Positions 1 through 9,470 of a stretch of DNA of 64,000 bases are shown in pieces. The DNA comes from Nocardia sp. NBC_01329 (lineage in GTDB: Bacteria > Actinomycetota > Actinomycetes > Mycobacteriales > Mycobacteriaceae): assembly GCF_035956715.1 (NCBI RefSeq), contig NZ_CP108381.1:6108001-6172000 (forward strand), read 5' to 3'. Each line of letters starts with the position of its first letter. Positions within the stretch are counted from its first letter, which is position 1. The translations under genes were made by a program, and so were the position numbers. The notes under the pieces are model-generated. The model saw only the letters and a program-made list of their open reading frames with translations. It was not told the DNA's origin and ran no database searches.

Positions 1-1055
1 ATCAGGGTGGCGACGGGTTCGGCCGGTTCCGGCAGGAGCGCATCGATATCGGTGACCAGCAGAATCCCGCCGCGACCCGAACCCGCCGCCGCGGCCGCGG
101 CGGCGACCGCGCGCAACCGGGCCCCGCTCTCCGCTGCCCCCACCGTCGGGCCGTCCAGCTCCACGATCCGCCGCGGGGCCGCCACCGCCCGGGCCAGTGA
201 GGATTTGCCCACCCCGGCCGGTCCGGTGATGAGCGCACCCAGGCGTGGCGTCGCGCCTAGCGCCTTGAGCAGCTCGGGTTCGTCCAATGCCAGACTCAGC
301 CATTCCGCCAGCTTCGCGGCCTGCGGTTGCGCACCGGCCAGATCCTCCACCTTCAGTCCGGTGTGCGGGGCAGTCTCTACCGGGACGGCCCCGGGCATAT
401 CGCTGCCGACCACTGTCTCCGGATGGCTCGGCGCCAGCGGCTGATCCGGGCCCGGCTGCTCGTTCACCCGAACCGGAGCCGGCTCGTCGCCGGCGGATAC
501 ACCCGCGGTCCACTCGACGGCGGTGTTCGGTTGCACACTCACCGGTACACCCGCGGGCTCGGTGGCGACCACGGTGAGCAATTCGGAGGTCCACGCGATC
601 CCGAACGCCCGCGACAATGCCTGGCTGGCCACCGAGGACGGGATATCGGGCCCCAGCTCGCGGGGCAGCAGCGATACCGTATCGCCCACGGTCACCACCT
701 TTCCCAGCAGCGCCTGGCGCAGCGTCGCCGCCGGAATCGATTGGGTGGCCTGCCGGGAACCGCTCACGCGGATCCGGCGGGCGCCGTACACCACGGCCGG
801 TGCCACCACCACACCGGCGTTCTCGCGCAGTCCGGCATTGGACAGGGTCACATCGTCGAGTAGCGCGGTACCGGCCGGAGTTCCGGCGGGTGTCCGGCCC
901 ACCACAGCAGCGGTACGGCGGGTGCCGATGAGTGAGATACCGTCCCATTCGCGTAAGCCGAGGGCGGTGAGCGCCTCGGGATGCAGCCGGACCACCCCGC
1001 GCCGGGCGTCGGCGGCGGATGGATTCAGACGGACGGTCAACGCCAACTCAGCCAC
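1..1055 (-). CDS. CDC48-type AAA+ ATPase, N-terminal part (runs off the window)
   Basis: Minus-strand gene whose 3' end lies beyond the left edge; 351 codons are visible from a GTG at 1055. Residues 1 to about 190 carry the double-psi-barrel-like substrate domain typical of CDC48/VAT ATPases (RRGVVRLHPEAL, VTLSNAGLRE). The first AAA module follows: Walker A GPAGVGKSS near residue 280 and Walker B ILLVTDIDALLP near residue 335. A second AAA module would lie outside. It resembles M. tuberculosis Rv0435c, which also sits beside psd/pssA, as here. Known family members unfold protein substrates using ATP; the substrate in actinobacteria is not established. The start is chosen because homologues begin a few residues before this point; no strong Shine-Dalgarno is visible, so it may be somewhat longer. 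Confidence 0.9.
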   Translation of the reverse strand, partial: MAELALTVRLNPSAADARRGVVRLHPEALTALGLREWDGISLIGTRRTAAVVGRTPAGTPAGTALLDDVTLSNAGLRENAGVVVAPAVVYGARRIRVSGSRQATQSIPAATLRQALLGKVVTVGDTVSLLPRELGPDIPSSVASQALSRAFGIAWTSELLTVVATEPAGVPVSVQPNTAVEWTAGVSAGDEPAPVRVNEQPGPDQPLAPSHPETVVGSDMPGAVPVETAPHTGLKVEDLAGAQPQAAKLAEWLSLALDEPELLKALGATPRLGALITGPAGVGKSSLARAVAAPRRIVELDGPTVGAAESGARLRAVAAAAAAAGSGRGGILLVTDIDALLPEPAEPVATL

Positions 1056-1183
1056 GGTGCCATTCTGCGCGCTTTCCGCGCGGCGGGTGCGAGGGCCGTC
1101 GCGACCGGGCACCGAATCGGCCTCTGGTGTGGGCGTTACGAGGTAACGGTGATCAGCGGCTGCGGAAGGGGTAGGCGATCGCC

Positions 1184-1660
1184 TCAGCCGTTGACGACGA
1201 TCCCCGCGACGACGGCGACCTTCTGGTCGGCCAGTTTCTCGGAATTGCAGACCAGCTTGGCGGTGCCGAGGGCGGCATTCGGATTACCCACGAACGCGCT
1301 GTCGGGATTCTCCGCGATGATCTGGCCGATGAGTTGCTGCTGCGCCGGTTCGTCGAGTGTTCTGAACTGGCGGCAGGTGGTGTCGGAGGGGCGGTCCGAG
1401 GCGGGAGCGTCGTCGGCGGAATCGTCTTCGGGTGCGCTGGTTTCCGATGACTGCACGGGCGCGTTGTCGTCGCTGGGTGTGTTGTCGTCGCTGGGCGCGG
1501 TGGTTTCGGTGCCGGACGCCGTGCTCGGTGTCGTCTGGGCGGTCGCGGTGTTCTTGCGCAGGCCCGAGGCTTCGGCCGATTCCTCCTCCGAGGAACACCC
1601 CGACAGCACCAGCGCCGCGGCGGCGGCAGCTGTGACGACAACAGTTGAGATTCGTTTCAT
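1184..1660 (-). CDS. Secreted lipoprotein, Ser/Thr/Asp-rich, unknown function
   Basis: A 158-residue protein with a classical lipoprotein signal: MKR, an alanine/valine-rich hydrophobic stretch, then lipobox LSGC near residue 22, so it should be lipidated and held on the outer face of the membrane. A low-complexity linker (residues about 25-85, rich in S, T, E, D) leads to a compact C-terminal domain (about 90-158) with a conserved-looking pair of cysteines (TCRQF and LVCNSE), possibly a disulfide. A longer in-frame ORF exists, but the ATG at 1660 is preceded by a GGGGA Shine-Dalgarno and begins exactly at the signal peptide. The C-terminal domain resembles small secreted actinobacterial domains of the DUF732 type only loosely, so no function is assigned. 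Confidence 0.8.
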   Translation of the reverse strand: MKRISTVVVTAAAAAALVLSGCSSEEESAEASGLRKNTATAQTTPSTASGTETTAPSDDNTPSDDNAPVQSSETSAPEDDSADDAPASDRPSDTTCRQFRTLDEPAQQQLIGQIIAENPDSAFVGNPNAALGTAKLVCNSEKLADQKVAVVAGIVVNG

Positions 1661-1790
1661 AACGCATTCCCCGGTGGTCAGCCACGCCGGAGCCTCCGGC
1701 GCGACCAGCAGCGTACCGGGTAGTGCGTGGCGGCCCCGGGTGCAGCCGGGCCCCGACCCACCCCGCCGAAGGCGGGGCAGATAAACACAC

Positions 1791-1952
1791 TCAGACCCGG
1801 TGGTGTAGCAGCATATCCAGTTCGGTGGGGGTGAGTAGACGTTCCAGCCGTTCGTCGATCTTGGCGTTTGCCGAAGGATCATCGGGTTCGAGTGCCGGGA
1901 GTTGCGGCAGTCCCTCGGTGGTCTGGCGGCGCAGTAGCGAGCGAAGGTTCAC
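1791..1952 (-). CDS. Small conserved-looking protein, 53 aa
   Basis: A short minus-strand ORF starting GTG (MNLRSLLRRQT...) and ending ...LDMLLHHRV. It is preceded by AAGGTGA about ten bases upstream, has third-position GC bias like its neighbours, and fills the gap between the lipoprotein gene and the divergent SRPBCC gene. Much of it is predicted helical, with LPALEP in the middle and a leucine-rich C-terminus. I recognise no family. It could be chance coding potential; homologues in related genomes would settle it. Confidence 0.4.
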   Translation of the reverse strand: MNLRSLLRRQTTEGLPQLPALEPDDPSANAKIDERLERLLTPTELDMLLHHRV

Positions 1953-2152
1953 GGCCCATCACCTTACGGTAGCTGTATGTTTGCTGGCGACGTGTCTTGC
2001 TTGCGGTGGCGTGTACGGCAACCGATGGGGTCCCGCAATCGATTCTGCTTCCGGATCGACCTTATCGATACTCGACTAGGGAAAATGTGACCGAGCCGTC
2101 GCCAATCGCTACCCTTACTGATACTTGGAGTTTCATCTACCCGGAGGCAACG

Positions 2153-2605
2153 TTGCCGAAAAATCTGGAAGCCAGTATCGATATCGCCGCATCGCCGGAG
2201 CGGGTCTGGGAGGTACTCGCCGACCCGAGCCGGATGCCGGAGTTCAGTCCGCAGTGTGTACGGATGATCCCGATCGGCCGGCCGAAGGCGGGCACGCTGA
2301 CGGTCAACCTCAATCGGGACGGATGGAAGTTCTGGCCGACCACCTCGCGCATCCTGCGCTACGAAAAGGGCAGTGCGCTGGCTTTCCGGGTCAGCCAGAA
2401 CCGGACGGTGTGGACCTACACCCTCGAACCCACCGAGGACGGAACCCGGCTCGTCGAACGCCGCGACGTGCCCAACGGCACCACCTGGGTCTCGCGAACC
2501 CTTATCGGCGCGGTGCTCGGTGGGGAGGCGGCATTCGAAGAGAACCTGGTCCGCGGGATGAACGAATCCCTGGCGAAGATCAGGACAGCGGTCGAGACGA
2601 ACTGA
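2153..2605 (+). CDS. SRPBCC / polyketide cyclase-like protein
   Basis: A 150-residue single-domain protein of the START/Bet v1 (SRPBCC) fold: the opening PKNLEASIDIAASPERVWEVLADPSRMPEFSP is the standard N-terminal strand and helix, and the glycine/arginine-rich C-terminal helix closes the ligand cavity. Such proteins bind small hydrophobic ligands or act as cyclases/aromatases; the ligand cannot be inferred. A TTG start at 2153 is chosen because GGAGG lies five bases upstream and it starts at the domain boundary; an in-frame GTG at 2087 would add 22 residues. Its last 26 bases overlap the 3' end of the convergent fabH gene. Confidence 0.75.
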   Translation: MPKNLEASIDIAASPERVWEVLADPSRMPEFSPQCVRMIPIGRPKAGTLTVNLNRDGWKFWPTTSRILRYEKGSALAFRVSQNRTVWTYTLEPTEDGTRLVERRDVPNGTTWVSRTLIGAVLGGEAAFEENLVRGMNESLAKIRTAVETN

Positions 2606-3626
2606 ATTTCGGCAGGGTCACGACCTGGGCCGCATAGGAGAGTCCGGCGCCGAAGGCGATGAGCAGCGCGGTATCGCCCGGTTTGGACTGCCCGGTGCGC
2701 AGCAGGGTCTCCATCGCCAGTGGAATCGAGGCTGCTGAAGTGTTGCCGGTCTCCTCGATATCGTTGGCCAGCGCGCAGTTCTCCGGCAGTTTCAGCACCC
2801 GCGCCATGATCTCGATGATCCGGCCGTTGGCCTGATGCGGGATCATGGCGTTCAGGTCGTCGGTGGACAGACCGGCACGGTCGATGGCGTCGCGGCAGAC
2901 CTTCTCGAGGGAATGCGCGGCCCAACGGAACACCGCGGTGCCCTCCATCGCCAAGTAGGGGCGGACGGCGTCGGTGCCCTTCTCGTCGATTTCGGCGAAG
3001 AACTCGAGCCAGTCCTTGTCCTGGCGGATGGCCCGGTGCTGGGTGCCGTCGGAACCCCAGACGGTGGGCCCGATGCCCTGTTCCTCGGCCGAGCCCACCA
3101 CCACGGCGCCCGCGCCGTCGGCGAACAGGAACGCGGTGCCACGGTCGGCGGGGTTGACCGTATCGCTGAGTTTCTCCACGCCGATGACGAGCACATGGGA
3201 CGCGGTGCCCGCGCGCACGAGATCGGAGGCCATGGCCAGGCCGTGGCAGAAACCGGCGCAACCGGCCGAGATATCGAAGGCGGCGGCGCCGTTCGTGCCG
3301 AGTTCGGTGGCGATACGCGGCGCGGCCGCCGGCGTCAGCAACAGATGGGTCGAGGTGGCCACGATCACGCAGTCGATCTGGTCGCCCGCTATTCCGGCGG
3401 CGTCCAGGGCGCCGCGACAGGCGGCCACGCTCATCGAATGGATTGTCTCCGTATCGTCGGCGAACCGGCGGGTGCGGATACCCGAACGGGACCGGATCCA
3501 CTCGTCGCTGGAGTCGATCGGTCCGGCCACCTCGTCGTTGGTCACGACCCGCGCCGGACGGTACACGCCCAGCCCCAGGATCGCGGTGTACTGCGCCCCC
3601 GTTGTCTGGGCGATCTGAGTAGCCAT
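2580..3626 (-). CDS. fabH: Beta-ketoacyl-ACP synthase III (KAS III)
   Basis: A 348-residue KAS III enzyme that condenses an acyl-CoA starter with malonyl-ACP and so feeds FAS-II, which in this order makes mycolic acids. The catalytic triad is complete: Cys123 in SAGCAGF, His264 in IPHQANGRI, and Asn295 in ETGNTSAAS. Overall sequence is close to mycobacterial FabH (AYRPERVVTNDE-like start; SYAAQVV end). ATG at 3626 is preceded by AGGAGA, so the longer ORF is not used. It is transcribed alone, divergently from the GlsB-like gene across a spacer containing a 30-bp palindrome, and converges with the SRPBCC gene with a 26-bp overlap. Confidence 0.95.
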   Translation of the reverse strand: MATQIAQTTGAQYTAILGLGVYRPARVVTNDEVAGPIDSSDEWIRSRSGIRTRRFADDTETIHSMSVAACRGALDAAGIAGDQIDCVIVATSTHLLLTPAAAPRIATELGTNGAAAFDISAGCAGFCHGLAMASDLVRAGTASHVLVIGVEKLSDTVNPADRGTAFLFADGAGAVVVGSAEEQGIGPTVWGSDGTQHRAIRQDKDWLEFFAEIDEKGTDAVRPYLAMEGTAVFRWAAHSLEKVCRDAIDRAGLSTDDLNAMIPHQANGRIIEIMARVLKLPENCALANDIEETGNTSAASIPLAMETLLRTGQSKPGDTALLIAFGAGLSYAAQVVTLPKFSSSRPLS

Positions 3627-3832
3627 GGTGCTTCTCCTATGTACCTGCGGCCGGTCCGCCGCGAGGGGTTGACCCGATTTCGATGTGGATTCCTCACCCG
3701 TGGGCCGTGTGAGGGCGGCCATCGGGCAATCCGGAGACATGAGGCACCCTCATATTATCCCCATGTCCGCGCGACGGCATCGCATATCCGAGATTCGACG
3801 GGGTTATCGGGACCGGGTCCGGGTATTGCGGC

Positions 3833-3862
3833 GTTACCCCGCCGCGGCCGCGGCGGGGTAAC
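3833..3862. repeat. Perfect 30-bp palindrome between fabH and the GlsB-like gene
   Basis: Fifteen bases starting GTTACCCCGCCGCGG are followed immediately by their exact reverse complement, with no loop and a NotI-like GCGGCCGC centre. It lies 25 bp before the start codon of the next gene, overlapping its probable leader, and in the spacer between divergent genes. No T-tract follows. It may be an operator for a dimeric regulator, or act as RNA structure in the leader. Confidence 0.7.
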
Positions 3863-3886
3863 CAGAGAGCAAGCGAGGAACAACTC

Positions 3887-4147
3887 ATGCTCGGTCTCGG
3901 CATCATCGGCTGGATCATCATCGGCGGTATCGCCGGGTGGATCGCCAGCAAGCTCATGAAAACCGATGCTCAACAGGGCATCCTGCTCAATATCGTGGTG
4001 GGCGTCGTCGGTGGCCTGATCGGCGGCTTCCTGCTCTCGGCATTCGGTGTCGACGTCGACAGTGGGGGCTGGTGGTTCAGCTTCTTCACCTGTCTGGCGG
4101 GCGCCGTCATCCTGTTGTTCCTGGTCAAGTTGGTCGTACGGAGGTAG
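3887..4147 (+). CDS. GlsB/YeaQ/YmgE family stress-response membrane protein
   Basis: An 86-residue integral membrane protein with three hydrophobic helices and the glycine-rich signature of the transglycosylase-associated (GlsB/YeaQ) family: GWIIIGGIAGWIASKLMK at the start, GVVGGLIGGFLL in the middle, and a last helix ending LVKLVVRR. The family is induced by general or envelope stress in several bacteria; its molecular role is unknown. The ATG follows AGCGAGGAA. It stands alone between a palindrome and psd. Confidence 0.85.
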   Translation: MLGLGIIGWIIIGGIAGWIASKLMKTDAQQGILLNIVVGVVGGLIGGFLLSAFGVDVDSGGWWFSFFTCLAGAVILLFLVKLVVRR

Positions 4148-4288
4148 CCCTCGGTTCGACACCCGGTGCCACGGGCCTGTTCGGCGTAAGGTGTGAACGC
4201 TTGCGCCGACAGGCTCGGCCGGTATCCGTGCGGTACCGGTCGCCACCCCGGGTCCGCGCAGATCGAACCGAGTACGAAAGAGGAATCA

Positions 4289-5014
4289 GTGGCACGCCGT
4301 CCCACTCCGCCCGGCACCCCGGAAACCACCGGCCCGGCACATCTGGCCGATCTGGTGCGCAGCGCGATCCCGCCGATGCATCCGGCCGGGTTACCGTTCG
4401 TGGCCGTTCCGCTGGGCGTCGCGGTCCTCGGCCGGCGTCGCCGCTGGGTCCGTCGGTTCGCGCTCGCGGCCGCCGCGGCGAGTGCGACCTTCTTCCGGCA
4501 TCCCCACCGCGTTCCGCCGAACCGGCCCGGAGTGGTGGTCGCCCCGGCCGACGGCGAAGTGGCGCTGGTCGATACGGCGGTACCGCCGCCCGAGCTCGGA
4601 ATCGGTGCGGAGCCGCTGCCCCGGGTGAGTATCTTCCTGTCCGTATTGGACGTCCACGTCCAGCGGACACCGATCTCCGGTGTGGTGCGTGATGTGCAGT
4701 ACCGGCGTGGGCAGTTCAAATCCGCCGATCTGGCCGATGCGAGCGAGGTCAACGAACGCAGCAGCATGCTCATCGACACCGCCGACGGGCACCAGCTCGT
4801 GGTGGTCCAGATCGCGGGGCTGCTGGCTCGCCGCATCGTGTGCGACGCTGCGCCCGGCGACCGGGTCACCATCGGCGATACCTACGGCCTGATCCGGTTC
4901 GGCTCCCGCGTGGATACCTACTTCCCGGCCGGTACCGACCTACTGGTGAATATCGGGCAGCGGACGATCGGAGGGGAGACGGTGCTGGCGGTCCTGCCGG
5001 CGGCGGACGCGTGA
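4289..5014 (+). CDS. psd: Phosphatidylserine decarboxylase
   Basis: A 241-residue short-form (archaeal/actinobacterial) Psd that makes phosphatidylethanolamine from phosphatidylserine at the membrane. Visible landmarks are the substrate/His motif DVHVQRTPISG, an N-terminal hydrophobic segment, and the self-cleavage site FGSRVDTYFP near residue 211, where the serine of GS becomes the pyruvoyl prosthetic group. The GTG at 4289 has AAAGAGGA upstream. The stop codon overlaps the pssA start (TGATG), which means translational coupling with the enzyme that makes its substrate. Confidence 0.92.
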   Translation: MARRPTPPGTPETTGPAHLADLVRSAIPPMHPAGLPFVAVPLGVAVLGRRRRWVRRFALAAAAASATFFRHPHRVPPNRPGVVVAPADGEVALVDTAVPPPELGIGAEPLPRVSIFLSVLDVHVQRTPISGVVRDVQYRRGQFKSADLADASEVNERSSMLIDTADGHQLVVVQIAGLLARRIVCDAAPGDRVTIGDTYGLIRFGSRVDTYFPAGTDLLVNIGQRTIGGETVLAVLPAADA

Positions 5015-5937
5015 TGGAGCAGGTCATCGAAGGCAGGCGGCGCCGATCCATCAGGCTGCTGCCCAGTATCGTCACGATCCTGGCGCTGTGCTCGGGAATG
5101 TCCGCGGTGAAGTTCGGTCTGGCGGGTGAGCTGAAGATCGCGCTCGCCATGATCGGCGCCGCCGCGGTACTGGACACTCTCGACGGCCGGCTGGCCCGGT
5201 TGTTGTCGGCCACCACCAAGATCGGCGCGGAGCTGGATTCGCTCTCCGATGCCATCTCCTTCGGGGTGGCGCCCGCGCTGGTGCTCTATGTGGTGATGTT
5301 CGACGGCGAGAGCAGTGGTTCGGGGTGGATCATCGCGTTGCTGTTCGCGGTGAGCATCGTGTTGCGACTGGCCCGGTTCAACACTCTGCTGGACGACGAC
5401 ACCCGGCCCGATTGGGCACGGGAGTTCTTCGTCGGGGTTCCGGCGCCCGCGGGTGCGTTGATCGCGATGGCCCCTATCGCGGTGTATGTGGAGTTCGGTG
5501 ACGGCTGGTGGACGAGTTTCCCGGTGGTCGCGTTGTGGACCGTATTCGTCGCCGCGCTGTGCGTGAGTACCATTCCGACGCTGGCCCTGAAATCGGTATC
5601 GGTGGCGCCGCAAGCGGCCGCCGGTCTGCTGGTCCTGGTCGCGCTGGCCGGTGCCGCGCTGATCACATATCCGATCATGCTGCTGCTCGTGTTGATCGTC
5701 GTTTACCTGGGGCATATCCCGTTCGCGTGGTACTCGCAGCGCTGGGTGGCGGCCCGCCCCGAAACCTGGCAGTACAAGCCGGCCGAGCGCCGCGCGCAGC
5801 GGCGCGCCGATCGTCGGCTCCCCGTACTGCGCCGACCGGAGATCCGGCGGCCGGCGCTGCGGCGGCCCGATAACCGGCGACCGGTACCGCGCGGTGATTC
5901 GCGGTTGCGGTTGCGTCGCCCCGGCGGGCGGAACTGA
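5014..5937 (+). CDS. pssA: CDP-diacylglycerol-serine O-phosphatidyltransferase
   Basis: A 307-residue polytopic membrane enzyme of the CDP-alcohol phosphatidyltransferase family. The active-site pattern D-x2-DG-x2-AR-x8-G-x3-D-x3-D is intact (DTLDGRLARL, then G, D, D in IGAELDSLSD). It joins serine to CDP-diacylglycerol; Psd then decarboxylates the product. About six membrane helices are visible. Unusually, the last 40-45 residues form an arginine/proline tail of repeated RRP units (RRPEIRRPALRRPDNRRP), probably a cytosolic basic extension that could touch anionic lipid. It overlaps psd by one base. Confidence 0.93.
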   Translation: MEQVIEGRRRRSIRLLPSIVTILALCSGMSAVKFGLAGELKIALAMIGAAAVLDTLDGRLARLLSATTKIGAELDSLSDAISFGVAPALVLYVVMFDGESSGSGWIIALLFAVSIVLRLARFNTLLDDDTRPDWAREFFVGVPAPAGALIAMAPIAVYVEFGDGWWTSFPVVALWTVFVAALCVSTIPTLALKSVSVAPQAAAGLLVLVALAGAALITYPIMLLLVLIVVYLGHIPFAWYSQRWVAARPETWQYKPAERRAQRRADRRLPVLRRPEIRRPALRRPDNRRPVPRGDSRLRLRRPGGRN

Positions 5938-5948
5938 GGCGGCTTTAT

Positions 5949-5996
5949 CGTCAACTCACGGTTGACGTTCGGTTTGCGTCAACCTATAGTTGACGC
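5949..5996 (+). promoter_or_regulatory. Promoter with two perfect operator palindromes before the HTH-ClpN gene
   Basis: Two inverted repeats with the same arms and 5-bp spacers: CGTCAAC-N5-GTTGACG at 5949-5967 and GCGTCAAC-N5-GTTGACGC at 5976-5996. They sit on a near-consensus promoter: -35 TTGACG at 5962-5967, 17-bp spacer, -10 TATAGT at 5985-5990. The -10 ends six bases before the ATG at 5997, so the transcript should be leaderless. Site 1 covers the -35 and site 2 covers the -10 and start point, the geometry expected for repression, probably by the HTH protein encoded just downstream. Confidence 0.75.
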
Positions 5997-6755
5997 ATGA
6001 CGACAGTACGTTTGGACGACCTCATCGAGGTCATCAAGAAGGCTCGTCCCGACAGCGCCCTGGAACAACTCTCCGACGCCGTGGTCACGGCAGGGCATCT
6101 CGGCGAAGTCGCCGATCATCTGATCGGCCACTTCGTCGACCAAGCCCGTCGCTCGGGCGCCTCGTGGACCGAGATCGGCGCGAGTATGGGTGTCAGCAAA
6201 CAGGCAGCCCAGAAGCGGTTCGTACCCAAGCCGCCGGGTAATCCCGCCGCCGAGGTGGACCCCAACGCGGGTTTCGCGAAATACACCGACCGGGCGCGCA
6301 AGGTCGTGGTCGCCGCGCAGGAAGCCGCCAATCTCACCGGCAGTGCCGAGATCTCCCTCGGTCACTTGGTGCTGGGTCTGCTCAGTGAGGCCGACGGTCT
6401 GGCCGGGCATCTCATCGTCGAACAAGGTGTCACGCTCGCCGATCTGGGGGACGCGACGCTGGCCGCGGTGGGCGGGGACGCGACGGTCTCTCCCGCCGCT
6501 CTCGGGGCCGCGACCGCGGCGGGCAAGATGAGCGGGCTGGTCCCGTTCGACGCCGAATCGAAGAAGGCGCTGGAACTGACGTTCCGAGAGGCGCTGCGGC
6601 TCGGGCACAACTACATCGGCACCGAGCACATCCTGCTCGCCATCCTGGAGCAGGAGAACGGTTCGGGAATCCTGACCGATGCCGGGCTGCGCAAGGAGCC
6701 GCTGGAGACCCGATTGAACGAGGTTCTGCAACAGATCGTGGTCGCGAAGGGGTGA
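5997..6755 (+). CDS. Fusion of HTH domain and Clp N-terminal (ClpR) domains, no ATPase
   Basis: A 252-residue protein. Residues about 1-80 form a DNA-binding-like segment with a helix-turn-helix (SWTEIGASMGVSKQAAQKRF, residues about 56-75). Residues about 95-250 hold two Clp_N repeats as found at the start of ClpC/ClpA (KVVVAAQEAANLTGSAEISLGHLVLGLL and LGHNYIGTEHILLAIL). There are no Walker motifs. Clp_N domains bind adaptors and phospho-arginine-tagged or damaged proteins, so the arrangement suggests a sensor of unfolded protein that also binds DNA. The two identical palindromes over its own promoter suggest autoregulation. The start is fixed by the leaderless promoter. Confidence 0.85.
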   Translation: MTTVRLDDLIEVIKKARPDSALEQLSDAVVTAGHLGEVADHLIGHFVDQARRSGASWTEIGASMGVSKQAAQKRFVPKPPGNPAAEVDPNAGFAKYTDRARKVVVAAQEAANLTGSAEISLGHLVLGLLSEADGLAGHLIVEQGVTLADLGDATLAAVGGDATVSPAALGAATAAGKMSGLVPFDAESKKALELTFREALRLGHNYIGTEHILLAILEQENGSGILTDAGLRKEPLETRLNEVLQQIVVAKG

Positions 6756-6936
6756 CGGTCGCGCGGTTGTCGCGCGGATTCAAAGGTGCTCGGGATCGCG
6801 CCGGCTGGGGTGATATCCAGAAGCCGGGACCCCCTCCTGTGATCTTGCGCTGCCCCGTTCGCGCCGGTGAACGGGGTCACCGCGGGAGAGAATCCGGTGC
6901 GCTCGATCCGAGCCGGTATCCCGGTAACCTATAGCA

Positions 6937-7230
6937 ATGGCGGATGAAACGGACTCCGATTTGGTGGCCGGTGAGCACCGGGGCGATCTGCTGCGCGCAC
7001 TGACCTACGTTTCGACCGAATCGCTCTCGGACGGGAGTTACGTGGTCAACGGGGACTTACCGCCGGAGGTGGCGCCGCCGTTCATTCGCGCGATCATGCG
7101 GGTCGAGGCCGAGCTGTTGCTGCACGATGCCGAATTCGTCACCATCGACGAGGGGGAGCCGCGGACGCCGGAGGAGCGGCGCGCGGATGCTTTTCTGGCC
7201 CTTGCTCTGCGGGTTACCGACAGCCTCTGA
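6937..7230 (+). CDS. Hypothetical protein, 97 aa
   Basis: A small acidic soluble protein (MADETDSDLVAGEHRGDLLRAL ... FLALALRVTDSL). It has no signal peptide or membrane segment; a central VNGDLPPEVAPPFIRAIMRVEAELL stretch looks like a conserved helix-bearing core of a small actinobacterial family I cannot name. A TAACCT -10-like box ends six bases before the ATG, with no Shine-Dalgarno, so it is probably leaderless. It lies between the HTH-ClpN gene and the CIRCE-controlled groEL promoter. Confidence 0.7.
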   Translation: MADETDSDLVAGEHRGDLLRALTYVSTESLSDGSYVVNGDLPPEVAPPFIRAIMRVEAELLLHDAEFVTIDEGEPRTPEERRADAFLALALRVTDSL

Positions 7231-7310
7231 ATTCGGGGCGCCGCCTCCGGTGGTCCGAACTTCTTCCGACGGCCGGAGCGGGGGTGATCGGTGTCGTCAC
7301 GCCACCCGAC

Positions 7311-7337
7311 CTTGCACTCGCCACCCGCGAGTGCTAA
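7311..7337. promoter_or_regulatory. CIRCE element 1 (HrcA operator)
   Basis: CTTGCACTC-N9-GAGTGCTAA, matching the CIRCE consensus TTAGCACTC-N9-GAGTGCTAA except in the outer bases of the left arm. It is the binding site of the heat-shock repressor HrcA, placed 180 bp upstream of the groEL start. Confidence 0.92.
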
Positions 7338-7345
7338 AAATGGCT

Positions 7346-7372
7346 TTGGCACTCCCGAATAGAGAGTGCTAG
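7346..7372. promoter_or_regulatory. CIRCE element 2 (HrcA operator)
   Basis: TTGGCACTC-N9-GAGTGCTAG, a second good CIRCE match eight bases after the first. Tandem CIRCE sites before a stand-alone groEL are known in actinobacteria and give tight HrcA repression that is lifted by heat. Confidence 0.9.
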
Positions 7373-7514
7373 GTCGGGACGGTGAGATCGGGTACCACGA
7401 CACCCCTGGTCGTCCGTCGCGGGCACCGAGCCTGGCCACAAGCGTAGCTAAAGGGTGACCCGACAATGTGGTCATCCTGTGTGTCAGCCTCATCATTTGG
7501 AGGATCTCACCGCA

Positions 7515-9140
<1,626 letters not shown>

Positions 9141-9170
9141 GTCCGGCCACCCGGCAACCTTTCTCGAACC

Positions 9171-9205
9171 GAAGGCCGGCCCACCGTTACGGTGGGCCGG
9201 CCTTC
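9171..9205 (+). terminator. Strong hairpin after groEL
   Basis: A 16-bp perfect stem (GAAGGCCGGCCCACCG and its complement) with a TTA loop, 30 bp past the groEL stop. There is no T-tract, as is common for actinobacterial terminators. It probably ends the heat-shock transcript. Confidence 0.8.
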
Positions 9206-9470
9206 GGCCTGTTCGGCGCTGCCCGCCGCTGTCGAACTGCGAGGCGACCACCAGGGTGCGGTCCGCGGTATGGATCAGCGTGGTCGGGGTGGCGAGGATC
9301 TCGTCCCGGACGCCCCCCGGCCGACCGGCGGAAGTAGCGGCGGCGCCCTCGATTTTCGACGATAGCCGGTGGTAGGGAATTCACAGGGGTGCCAATATTC
9401 CGAGATTGCCGTAGGGTCCGATCTGCCATGTTGTGCCGGACGTGGCGGTCGTGAATGGAGGGCCGGCAGC

